Positions 39,301 through 51,300 of a stretch of 64,000 bases of DNA are shown here, one piece after another (the stretch's first letter is position 1; each line of letters opens with the position of its first letter). The position numbers were made by a program, and so were the translations under genes. The notes under the pieces are model-generated. The model was not told the origin of the DNA, did not search any database, and worked only from the letters and a program-made list of their open reading frames with translations. The stretch comes from Siniperca chuatsi. Its lineage: Eukaryota > Chordata > Actinopteri > Centrarchiformes > Sinipercidae. The stretch covers positions 13,373,233 to 13,437,232 of the forward strand of contig NC_058052.1 of NCBI RefSeq assembly GCF_020085105.1, in the 5' to 3' direction.

Positions 39301-42300
39301 TATCCAGTGAAATATCTCAACATCAACTGGATGGATTGGCCCAACATTTTGTACGGACATTCATGGTTCCCAGACAATGAATCCCAGACTTTGATGATCC
39401 CTCGACTTTTTCTTTAATGTCACCATGAGGTTGACAGTTGTGGTTTGTGACAATTGTCTCAACAACTATTGGATGGATTATCTTGAAATTTGGTACACCC
39501 ATTTATGTCCCCATCAGGATGAATTGTAATAACTTTGGTGATCCCCTGACTTTGCATCTAACAACATCATCATCATCAAAATTTAAATTCAATACTTTGG
39601 TTCATGATCAAATACCTGCAAAACTAATGATATTCCCATCAGCCTCAGCTGTACTTTGTGTTTAGTGCTAATTATCAAATGTTAGCATGCTAACACACTA
39701 AACTAAGATTGTAAATATGGTAAACATTACACCTGCTAAACATTAGCATGTTAGCATTGTCATTTTGAGCATGCTTGCATGCTGACGTTAGCATTCACTG
39801 GTGATCATTTGCATGTGATGTTTTCAAACAGGAATGTATTTCTTATTTCCAATATGAAGATCATTAGAAGGATGCATGAGGCCCTATGAAGCTGGTTCCA
39901 GTTGTGTCTTCAGGAAGTGCCAGCTACAGCTCACAGTGTTTCATGAGAGACACATTATGTAAACTTTGTCACAATGGCAGAAGAAAATAATATTTTATGT
40001 CTATAGTACTGCAATAAAACATGACACCTGCAATGAAGCTGCAGAGAGTAACAGCAACATGTGTATAAAAACAAGTTAGTGAGTTAATGGTTTAATTGGA
40101 ATGTTTGCATTTTATTTCATGTTTGACAGCCAGATTTCAGGTCTCGTTAAATTATTGTAAGGTCTGTTTCAGTAGGCCTCACACATGGTCCATGAGAAAT
40201 CAGAGGTGCTGAGTAATAGTTTGGGATCTGCTTGGCTTACCCAATAACATAAAGGTGCAGGTCTATTTTGGCTACACAGCTGTGGCTGCTATCTGGGATT
40301 ACAGTGCTGAAAGCCCTGTGTGAAAGCAGGTCAGCGGCCAGCAGGGTGATTTCAGAGGGACGGTATTTAGGACAGGAAGGAGAGATGGGCCTGCTGGAAG
40401 GAGGAAGCCTTGGACCAGAGTTGTAAAGTACCTCACTCAAGTACTTAGATAAGGTGTCACAATGATGCCTGCTCAAGCTATTATTCATAGTGTTTTATGC
40501 TACATTCATTTCAGTTTAGAGGGAACTTTGAGGAAACAAAACAAAAACAAGGTTGTTGTAAAATGTGAACTAAAACAGGTTTTTCTAAAACTGGGCTTAA
40601 ACTGAAACTGAACACCAAGGTGATTGAATAGTATAAGGAAGAAACATCAAAGGCAGTGGTTGAGTTGTAGAATGCGGGAGACTTTCATGGTAGCTGGTAT
40701 AATCCTCAAAGATCTGTTCTTTAGAAATTGAAATTATTATGGTTCAATAACTGCGGTCAGAGATTTCAAAACAACACCAATTCTGATTACACGTACAGTA
40801 GTTGTCTAATTATATTTGTTATAAGGAACAGTCATCAATGAACAGTTGTGTAATAACAATATGATATTTGCAGTTTGCTCACAATTTGCTTTTGTCCTCA
40901 TGTCTGTAGGTACGGAAGCATATAAATGACCTGTATGAAGACTTACGAGATGGACATAACCTGATCTCACTGCTGGAGGTTTTGTCTGGAGACACATTGG
41001 TGAGTTAACGTTTTTCTGTTATTGTAATTTTCAAGGTCAGTGTTTCTTAAAGAGATGAAGAGAAACTCAAAACATTCTATTGAGTTCTTTGTTAGAGCAA
41101 TTTCTATTTAAATCAGTCTTATGAAATCACGAATCATTCAAATTGTCATTAGACATCAATAAGGAAACTGAGAAACTTATTCCTCTTATCTATCACACCT
41201 TTGCATGACTGATTCACTTGCCCTTGTAATGTAATTGATGATAGGAGGGAATCCTGGGATTTGATGGTCTGCAATCAGATCTTCTGTGATTTTGAATCCA
41301 CCCAAACCCACTCATAAAGTCACATCTTTTTGTGACTTGCATGCAGGTTTTTATCACATCAAAAGACTATTTTCTTGTTTTGTTTCTTTTTCCTTATTAT
41401 TATTATCTATTCTGGGATATCTAGGAAAGTGACTGATGTGGTCATCATTGTGATTAGTTGTTCTGTGCTACTGGATGTAAGTCATATGAAATTGGTGGTA
41501 CAGTATGCCATGCTTTACATACTGTATATATGTGTTTTATTTGGCTACAGTCAGGGTGGCGCTTTGTGCCACAGTAGTAGTAGTGCTCGAGTAGCAACAT
41601 ACTTGAGTGGGATATTAAATAGGGTAATTACCCACCAAAGGTTGGTGTCTTTCAGTCAACAAAATGTATCATATCAAGGAAAAGCTAGAAAGTGGGAAAG
41701 CTAGTTCTCTGGCTGGAGTTTCCAACAAAGTTTATTTTGCTAACTAGCCTTTATTAACGCACTAACTGCCAAAGGCTTACTTCATTCGTTATTCCTTATT
41801 TAGATCCTTATTAGCTTCCTCAAAGTGGTCACTAGTCTTCCTGGGGTCCAATTTAAAATCACACAGTATCAAAACAAGAAAAGGCAAAATAAGCCAATTA
41901 TATAGATCAGAAAACAAGTGAAATGATGCTACATATGAAAAGATAGACAATAAAAGCTTACAATGAAAACAAAATCGATTATAATAATATATAATCGATT
42001 TCCACTCAGTCAAAACTTGGAATAACCAGGAAATGAACTAGAAAGTGAATGTTTCCAGCTGTGGAATTTTTTTTGAGATGCTAAGTAGCCAAAACCTTTC
42101 ACAAATAGGAAAGTGTACTTGTACTGTGTTAATCCAGGTACCCAATAGGTTACTTTCCAGCTGTTATTCAACCAAAAAGTTCAAGAAACGGGAAATTGTG
42201 GTATCTTATAGTCTAAATTTATTTGTAGAAATGTAGAAAGAAACAAAATGAAATGAAAGTCAATTTTTATATAATAATGAAATACAGTAATAATAGCTTC

Positions 42301-45300
42301 TTTGGTTACTCTGTAATATTGCAAGTAAACGAATCACACGTTATTTTAACCAAAAATAGAGAACTGTCATGATTTTCAGTCTTCGGTTTGTGGCGTTGTT
42401 ATGGCAGTATAAGGTATTTTTTAACTTTGTTCATGGAGAAATCATAAGGACTCACTCTGTATAGTCCAGTATGTTTCTGTGTCTAATCCCTCATATATAG
42501 AGCACAGAGCTGCACAGCTGTAGTAGACAGTGGCTACTAAAGTGCTGCATGTTATCCAGCAGGCTACTTGCAGTATTATTTAATTTCTCTGTTAACATGT
42601 CATTCTTTCATCTTATATTGAAGTATGTTGATATAGTCTTTGTGCAGTCCTGAGTTCCTTAATGTTATCATGCTGTAATGTCGTTTACTGTATTAAAACT
42701 GCATGTATTCCTGTGCAAGGAGCCCCAGCAGTTACTCCCTCTCCAGTGTGACTAACTATCATCCTTTAAGTAGCTATCTATTTTCTGTTTCCATCCTGTT
42801 TCCTTTCTACTTCCCCCCATCCTCTGTTCTCCACTCTTTAATTGGTTTCTGTCCATTGTCTAACTTCCTTTGAATTGGCCGCCATGTGTGTCCATGTCTT
42901 CCTTTCTTCCCCATGTTTTGCCTTTTCGGTGATAAGCCAAGGGAGCGTGATTTTCTGAAGACATTGCGGTTGGTGAGTGGGACAGAAGCATGCACAGTTG
43001 AGCAGCATGGAGACACGGTGGATGATGATAAGGGGGTACGTGTGGCTTGCCCCCCCACCCCCTGTTACAAACTAATTCAGAGCGTGTTGTGGCCAGTTAA
43101 CAGGAGTATAGAACCAATCCCACTGTATAATTTGTATTTTTGTAGTCTTACATAATTGCTTTAGCAGATATTGTAGTTCTTCTATATGCTTATAGAGTAT
43201 CGTTTCCCTTTTCCCAATTTTGCTAAATTTGTGATTTCTATGCAACATTATGTTTCATAATGCCACTCCTTTTGATCAGGAAATAATGTCCGAATCTTTG
43301 TTTACATGACTAGATGATACTGATGATGCAGAGAAATGTGCACACGATCTAAAGACCCAGGCATCTTCATGCTCAAATCTTCTGACAAACCAATACATTT
43401 GGCACACTGACCTTGCAAAAGTATTAAAAATATGCAATAAATTATAAAGGAATTGGCCATAAAGCTTGGGTCTTTATATCCATTTCACTAGCTTTGCCCA
43501 TCATGGAGCCATACAATCAAAGAGCTCCCAATCTACGTGAGCATCAGGACATTTTTCATCTGCTGCTTTTGGGTATTCTGTTATTTTGAAGCATCAAGAG
43601 AGCTTCATAAGTGAATGAGTATCACTGATTGAAAGCTGTGGGAGATGGGTTTATTAAATGTTGTTGCTTTGCTATTGAGATGAGCGGGATTCTTCTCTCA
43701 GCTATTATCAACTAAGAAATATGGCTGAATGCAGCACAGGTCTTTTGCTGCTGCTGCATCCTGGCTTCAACGCATTTTCCATTTCATTACCTCATGCTGT
43801 GGCCTCTGACTGTTCACGTGCATTTGCCACAAGAGATTTGAGACTTGCTCGAACAATTATTTTTAAAATTTACATTTAGTGTCTACAGCACAGCAAACCA
43901 AATGTATTAATGTGTTTTATGAACACTTAGCTGTCAGTATGTGTGTTAACTAGCAGGGTTACTTGGTTTGTTATTACATATTAGGAGTACATTTCTAATG
44001 GTGGAAAATGTTCTGTATATGCACAGATTTTGAGTGGGCCTGCAGAAATGGCTAATCTTGTTGTGGGTAGAGTTTTATGTGTGTTCTTTTAAGTCTTTAC
44101 CCCGCCAGATCAGCGGGTAAGAACCTGGAAGCATGTCCTGTGTCCTCCATGCTACTAATGATTTTTTGAATTTGTCCTCTGATTTTGGGAATAACCTGAT
44201 TACCATACGTGGCCCCTCTTCCCTCTTTATGTCCACAGCCTCGGGAGAGAGGGAGGATGCGCTTCCACAGACTCCAGAATGTACAAATAGCACTGGATTA
44301 TTTAAAGAGGCGGCAGGTAGGGATCAATCCAAATACACTCTCAAACTCTTGTTCTGTCACACTTTTGATTGAGGACTGGATACCTTGTGTTGGGTGGATA
44401 CATTTGAGCCAACATGTCACGTCAGTCATAAACCTAAACATAAGTTTAGACTGCCGGATGAAGCTACTGGAAATCAGCCTGCAGTCAGAGTTAAGATAAA
44501 AATTCTTCATACAGTGAACACATGTTTCTGCCTTTCCTGTCCTCTCATGGATTCATAGCAGTATCCAACTGAAAGTCCACATCATTAATTAGGAATTTTC
44601 ACACAGGATAGTGAATTATAAAAAAGATTACAGCTGAACAGCATACGTAAATGTATCAGTTCATGTGTGTAGCTACATTGTATTTTGGGAGTTGCATCAT
44701 ATTGTGAGAGATTTGTTTGCTCGCGACCACTAAGGCAGACAAATTGCAAGCCTAAGGCACACATGTAATTGAACTGGGACCAGCCCCACTCAGTGGTGAT
44801 TACACTGCCTATTCTCCAACGTCACACACTGTTGGACTCCTAGCATTTTTCATCTGTCTTTATGAAAATTACGTTTCAGTTGCCACAAATAGTAATAGCA
44901 GCATTTAAGGAGCGCCGACTACAAATCCCATCAGTGGGGTTTCAAAGAGCTTTGATTGGCCTCCCCTCCCCCACCATAGCCACGATGTGATGAAGAACAC
45001 AGCCTGGCTGAACCGTAGCCAGATGTGACGTAAGATTTGAGACAAAGGATTCATAGATGGTCACAAATGAGTTGTTCTATTGTTTTAGCCACAGTACATA
45101 CCAGACACATCCATGCGTCCTCTGAAGTCAATATATGTACAGCGATCTGTTTAAACTTCCTTAAATCTCCCCCTGCAGCTTATTGATAACAGTTATTACA
45201 GATGATCAGGCTGACGCTGGAGGAATAAATGAACTGCTCCTGGATTATAGCTACATTAAAAGAAGAATGTGTTTAGACTCTACTTTCTGATTCATGTTTT

Positions 45301-48300
45301 TTGTGAATTCATTAAATACACATAATTTTTCACTCTGATATGTGGTAGATAAAACAGTCCTAGCTGGTTTATAGCATTTAATTAGTAGCAAGCAGTCATT
45401 CTCTCTGTCACCTCAGACCCACGTGATTAAGGTAACAGTGTTGCCTGACATAATAATAATAATGACTATTGTGCCACCTTGTGGTGCTTGTGAAATGACA
45501 GGCATGTGAGTCAAAATAGAGAAAAACACATCATATTTTGTACTTGTATTAATACACCAAATAAATGTAAAGGTGAATTCTATCATTTAGAAACTTAAGA
45601 ACAGGGTTTGAACACTTAGAGATATTGTAAATATGCAATATATTAATCATGTGTTTCCTGTCATTAGGTCAAACTTGTAAATATCAGGAATGATGACATC
45701 ACAGATGGTAACCCAAAACTGACCCTGGGATTGATCTGGACCATAATTCTGCACTTTCAGGTCAGTGTTTTCATCTTATTGTTTGGTAATTCTTACGCTT
45801 TTAATAGCCAAGTAATTAATATTATTTATTACCCAGATACTGGATTATTCTGGATTATTATACTTTCATTCCCTTGAAATAAGGGCAGTTAATTTTAAAC
45901 TTGTATGTATCTTTATATCCTACTCGGTGTTGATGTGTTGCATATTTTAGATCTTTTAATGCAGAGGATTTTCTTTGTCTTTGTAGAGTTTAAAGATATT
46001 TCCGTGCAGAAATGCTGGCATGTTTTGGGATTGACTTATGTAATAGCGTGTCAAATGCCCTCCAGATTAATGCTTTTTAAATTCACTGGGTGGGGTGAGT
46101 TCACACCCACCCCACCCAGTGGATGTTTCTAGTTTTGACCACAAGGTGTCAAAGCTGTGCAGCAAACATCATGCTGAATGTTGGAACTGCTGTCAGATTA
46201 TAGTGTAATATACTGTATGATGTTAGTGTTTACCTGGCTCACTTTAGTTCATGTTTGATTCAGCTGGAGTTGTAACTTGACAAGTTAACATCAGGTAGCT
46301 CCTAGAATTCACAGGGTGTATTGGGACGTGGAAAATGTCCTTGCACGCAGTTATAACGAGTCCATGTTTGAATAGAGAGGGAAATGACTTGAAAAGAGCT
46401 TTGTTTTGTCTGTGCAAACCCATGAAATTTAAACCAGATTCTATTTTGCCAACAGTTTTTTTCAGAACAAAAAGATCTGTAGCATTACAATGTGAACATT
46501 TGTGCACAAATCAGTAGAACCAAGCTTTAGGGTGCGGTTACACTTACAAAAAGCTTTGCTGTAATGCTGTAATTGTTTTCAAGACTTTGTGTGCTGAGTT
46601 TATATTTCTCCCTGAGTGTTCTCAAAAATGTTCTCTCTGGAAATACTTGCTGGAGTGATACAAATCATGTCAAGTGGGTTGGTCTGTGTGTGCATGCCAG
46701 GAGTATCCAGGTGTCCATCGAAGTATTTACAGTATCTCTCCAAAATCCAACAGCTTGCAGAAACTTCATACTTTAACTACTTCTCACTCACACTATCTCT
46801 TTCTTTCTCCCTCTCTCCCCTTCTCTCCCTCTCTCTGAATGTCTTGCATTGGATTATTAATATCTTTGGCACATGCCACCTGGCTCAGATGTTGGTTAGC
46901 GACATGAATATTGCAGTAGTCTTTCACTTCACACTTGCAGCTTTGATTGAGAAGGTAGTGAGTTATTATATTATTTTAGAACAAGAATGCATTTGTGTGA
47001 CTAATGCCCTCAATGAAATAATTGGGGGGGGGGACTCAATCATGCTGCTGACAGGTAGCGTCTGTGATGATGCCAACACCTGCTGCTGTCAGTCTCACAC
47101 AAGCCCTCGAGCAGTTGATCCAGCAGCAATGGGCCTGTTTCTTCTTGATTTAGAAGGAGAGCAGGGCATTTAAGGAGAAAATGTTGCACTTTAGTCATAG
47201 CATCTTTGGTTTATATAAGCACAGCTGACAGCAGATTGACTTGTATAAACCAAACACTGTTTTTACATTACATGCTTTTCTATGACTGGCTTGGCCTAAA
47301 GTATCCAGGATCAGTTCCTGTCTAAAGGACTAGTTTTTTTTTTTGGGATATACTGTACGTGCTTTTCTTATTGCTGCAGGATACTTTTTATTATATTAAC
47401 TTAAACTTAAACAGAGAGTACTGACAGGGTGTGTGTCCTGTTACGTTTGACCTCAATTCTCTACCTCATAGCTGCTTTACTGTTTCACAGTTGAAGTTTT
47501 GTTCAGGTGTATCAGACACTCTCCTTACAGATGTTGATTTCATTACACAAAGCTGCCACTATTGTATCTTCACTATGGTGACCACACTGTATTTTCACCT
47601 GGGACATGTTGTTGAGAACACTAGAGTGTAATGTTTATTTTAGTATAGCTGGTGACAATGCACCACCATGACAATGCACTGTTATCAGGTGTTTTATCCT
47701 TGTATGTCTTTTGTGTTTGTTTTGCCCTGATTGTATTGTCTCTGTGTGTGATGTCTGTTGTCCTGTCACTAACTTAACACAAACACATATTCATGATTCA
47801 TTTATTTCATTCATTCCCTCTTATTAAAACACTCTCATTGAACTGTACTAAGTAAGGCTATATAAATCATATTAAATGCTATATAACATGTACAAACAAT
47901 CTAATACTGCAGTTATACCAGTATTTTGATAGATTGACCATAAACTGGCCATAATTAGCAGCCGGAGTAATCAGTACACTATAGTTTGAACTGTGGTGTC
48001 TGTCAGGTGACTTTGACCTTCAGGGAAACCTCATTGGCGTTCAAATATTGCAAGCTCACAGTGGCACAGTGTTATTTTTAGTTAAGCTGTGTGGTGGCAT
48101 TATATTTACTCTTTCACGCACTACTTATTTCTCTATTTGCCATGGAATTAAATTATTGATAGATTCCTCTACAGTGGGCTTGTTCCATGCTTTGTCAGCC
48201 AATGTTTCCATATAGTTGTTGTAATGTTTTTATATGGTGAATCCCTTCCTGGTCAGATCATTTGCCCTCTTGTGAACTGCGGTAGTGGTGATCTGTTCAG

Positions 48301-51300
48301 ATAATAGTGTTTGTTCAAACCATTGGACTTAAGCCCTACCTCTGGCTCTGCCATTGTGCGTAGCTTGATTAACAGACAAAGTGAAAGCACTTTGTTGTCA
48401 AGCTCGGATTTGCTTCTGCTTCTGCTGCTCTCGTTGACCTATGCTGTTCTGTTTTTCAAAGCCTTTCTGACCGGCTGGGACTCGAAGCCAAACTTGCTGA
48501 GCCAAAGTTTCTCACATCATAATAGGTGGCCATCAGCGGGCATCCACTTGCAGTTTAAACCTTGTCCTCCCTTCACCCCTCATTACAGATACAAATATTT
48601 GGAAACCTAAGAGGCGGCTTTGACGTGCACATGTTTACTGTGTAGACGAAGCAGACCAGCCAGCCCGAAACAGGTCTTTCCACAAGTCTTTTTCATTCTT
48701 GCCCAGCTGAGAGCTACAAGCACGTGGGTCATGTCTGTGTGTGCATTTATGGTGTTTGTGCTGGATTAGCAAAGCCAGAGAAATGTTTCAAAGGTCAGAA
48801 AGGATTCCAGTGTCAGAAGAGAGACCCGAAAGAGAGAGAGCGAGCGAGAGAGCGAGAGAGAAAGAGAGAGAGAGAAAAAGAGAGAGGCTGACCGGTTCTC
48901 AGCTGAGAGTATCTGAGAGTCAATGAAAGCAAAAAGTCAACTCTGCTCTGAGTAGAGCAAGCTTTATTTCTGGCTGCCAGGTTGTCTGTCAGTGCTTATT
49001 GTGTGCTAGTTGCACAGCGTGAAAATGGCTTTCTGTCATTGGGATAGTGGCTCTTCAGATCAAGCGGCGCTCACTGGATACTTTGCCTGAAAACAGCTCG
49101 CTGTTGGGAGTTCAGCCCTGTCAATGGGCAAGAGACTGCATGACTGTCAGCCATGGGAAACATCTGTGGCTGTGTTCGAGGCCCTAAAGAAGAATTCTAT
49201 GTTGACCCCAAGAAAGCTCCACTGAACCCCGAATCTAAAGAGCTCAAAGGTCGTCGCTATTTTCAGAGGAAGAAGAGGAAATCGCAGGACTTTCAGCCTG
49301 ACAAATCTTTCAGGAGTCCTGGAAGTGACGCTATTCCAAGAGAAGCCATCTGCAATAGTGCAGAGCCTCAAGATGGCCCAGATGCGAACACAGACGAGTC
49401 CCAAGCAGAGCTGGATAAACCATCACAGGTGGAGAAACATCTATCCAGGCAAAGCATCAGCAGAGGTGTCTATGTTGGAGAGGTACCAGTTTTAATCCTC
49501 AGAGATCCCTGTAATCAACCTCTTGGCAAGAGGTTAGCTTACAGGTCAGGAAGGTTTTCCACAGAACAGACAAATGGTGACAGAAACAGGTTCACCGTAG
49601 AAGGAAAGCTTCGTTGTGTTAACACAACTTCCAGAGGTGCCTCAGCTAAGGCTGGTCTGCTTGTGAAGAAGCTGCTACAACGCCAGTTAAGGAGGGCTGT
49701 TAGCTTTGGAGCAGTGGAGCACATGCTACGGACTCTGAGGGGTAATGACAGACCTGGGAGTGAGGAAACGTTTGCCAAGATCATATGGGGCTCTCAAGCA
49801 CACAGGAGGAGGAGACGGAGGGCCTACACCTACTCTGGTTACATAGAACGTCTTCCAGCTCCTGCCAAATGTATTTCCACCCAACACGAGGTAAACTTAG
49901 AATGCGTTATTTATAGCTATTACGGGTGTGATTCATGATAGATGAATCAGGGGTTTGATTGGTTTATAATGTAACTTCAACTTTGCAAGGCTGGTGTTTA
50001 GATCATGGAAGTTAAGCGCTATGGTGAAAATATATGCTAAAATAAAGCAATTCTTTAGAACAACGCCAGTTCATTTTGTTAAACCAATGTTCTCATTACA
50101 TAATTTTATACCCCATCAGCATGGTCCGTTGTCTGTAGAGCATTATGTCATCATTGTGGTATCATTCTGTCTGTGTTCACAGTCATTTTTGGACACACAA
50201 TAACTCAAAAATTATACGTTGTAGAATGTATTTACACCACAGGCATCACCTGTACAGAAGATTATGTTTATCGTACTTTGGCTGCATAATCCGATTTACC
50301 TGAAACTCGTGTTAAAATATTTATGCTGTTCATCTGTATGTAGAGACAGGAACAGTATGCTGACATACACATTTTTGTTAAAGCCCAATCAATAGTTGGC
50401 CAAATAAATTATAGCTATATTCACATGTATAAAGGAAAAGTGACTCTTTTTGTTTTTCTTAAGTGATCATAATTGACAAAATAGGTGTCATACAGAATCA
50501 GAAAAAATAGTAACTTAGATTTAAGAGCTTACTGTAAGATCTGTCTATCAATTTTGGAGTGATAGCAGGCTCTCATCCTGTGTTTTTTTTTTTGTTGGGC
50601 TTTGGTTTGAGTATATTCAGAACACGAATGATGTTGTATTAATTGTATTTTATTAATTATCTTGATTAGTGATCTCACTAAAAAGTTGGTTATGGTTGAT
50701 ATTATAGTGATAACTGTGGGTCATTGGGAGGCTGACGTGTGTAAAAGTGGTATTTAGTCTAAAGTTCACTGGCTCTCCGCAGGGTTGCTGTTTGTCCCCT
50801 CTTTATAATTTGTACACTAATGGCTGCCAGAGTCTGTATGAAAATCGGCACATTGTAAAATCTGCTGATGATACAGTGACTGTCAGTCTTTTAGAGGAGC
50901 AGAAACAGGGTTGTTGTGCTGTAGTTACTTTAACATAACAAAGCACATGATTGTTGATTTCAGGAAATCTCTCCCTTGTTCAACATCAACTGTCATACAG
51001 TACTCTGAAATCACCCTCGTAGATAATTACAAATATCTTGGGACAGTTATTGACAGCAAACTGTGTTTGTAAGATGACACAATGACTCTGTTTTACCGTG
51101 GTAAAATTAAGCTCTTTGACATTTCTATTAAGCGTGTTCTTAAGAAGGCCAGATCATCTTTTGTTCAGGAAGTTTGAGTTACCACTACAGTTGTCGTTTT
51201 AAGGTTCCAGCTGGACAAACTAACCTGACTGTAGAAACGTTTCAGGCTTTGGAAGTTATACTATCTGAATATGCTGGTCAGTGGGGGGATTCTTCCTCTA

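Larger units (their letters stand above)
45761..49152 (+). other. dst: dst intron / upstream region of isoform-3 leader
   Basis: It contains a 14-bp perfect hairpin at 46084-46121, a CT-rich tract (46783-46838), a G9 run near 47025, and a GA-rich tract at 48828-48887 before the isoform-3 leader. The 185-codon open frame at 46616-47173 crosses the CT tract and looks fortuitous. Confidence 0.7.

Noticed and set aside
39066..39380. 104-codon plus-strand frame
   Set aside because: It is a by-product of the dispersed repeat copy B and shows no protein-like conservation with copy A.
42807..43058. Minus-strand frame across the CH1 microexon
   Set aside because: It overlaps the plus-strand microexon with good splice sites and has no own gene signals.
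46616..47173. 185-codon plus-strand open frame in a dst intron
   Set aside because: It runs through a CT-rich low-complexity tract that codes for Ser/Leu repeats, has no domain-like sequence, and has no splice signals that fit the dst phases.
48311..48610. 99-codon plus-strand frame upstream of the isoform-3 leader
   Set aside because: Leu-rich low-complexity stretch, no donor in a phase usable for dst, and no recognised homology.
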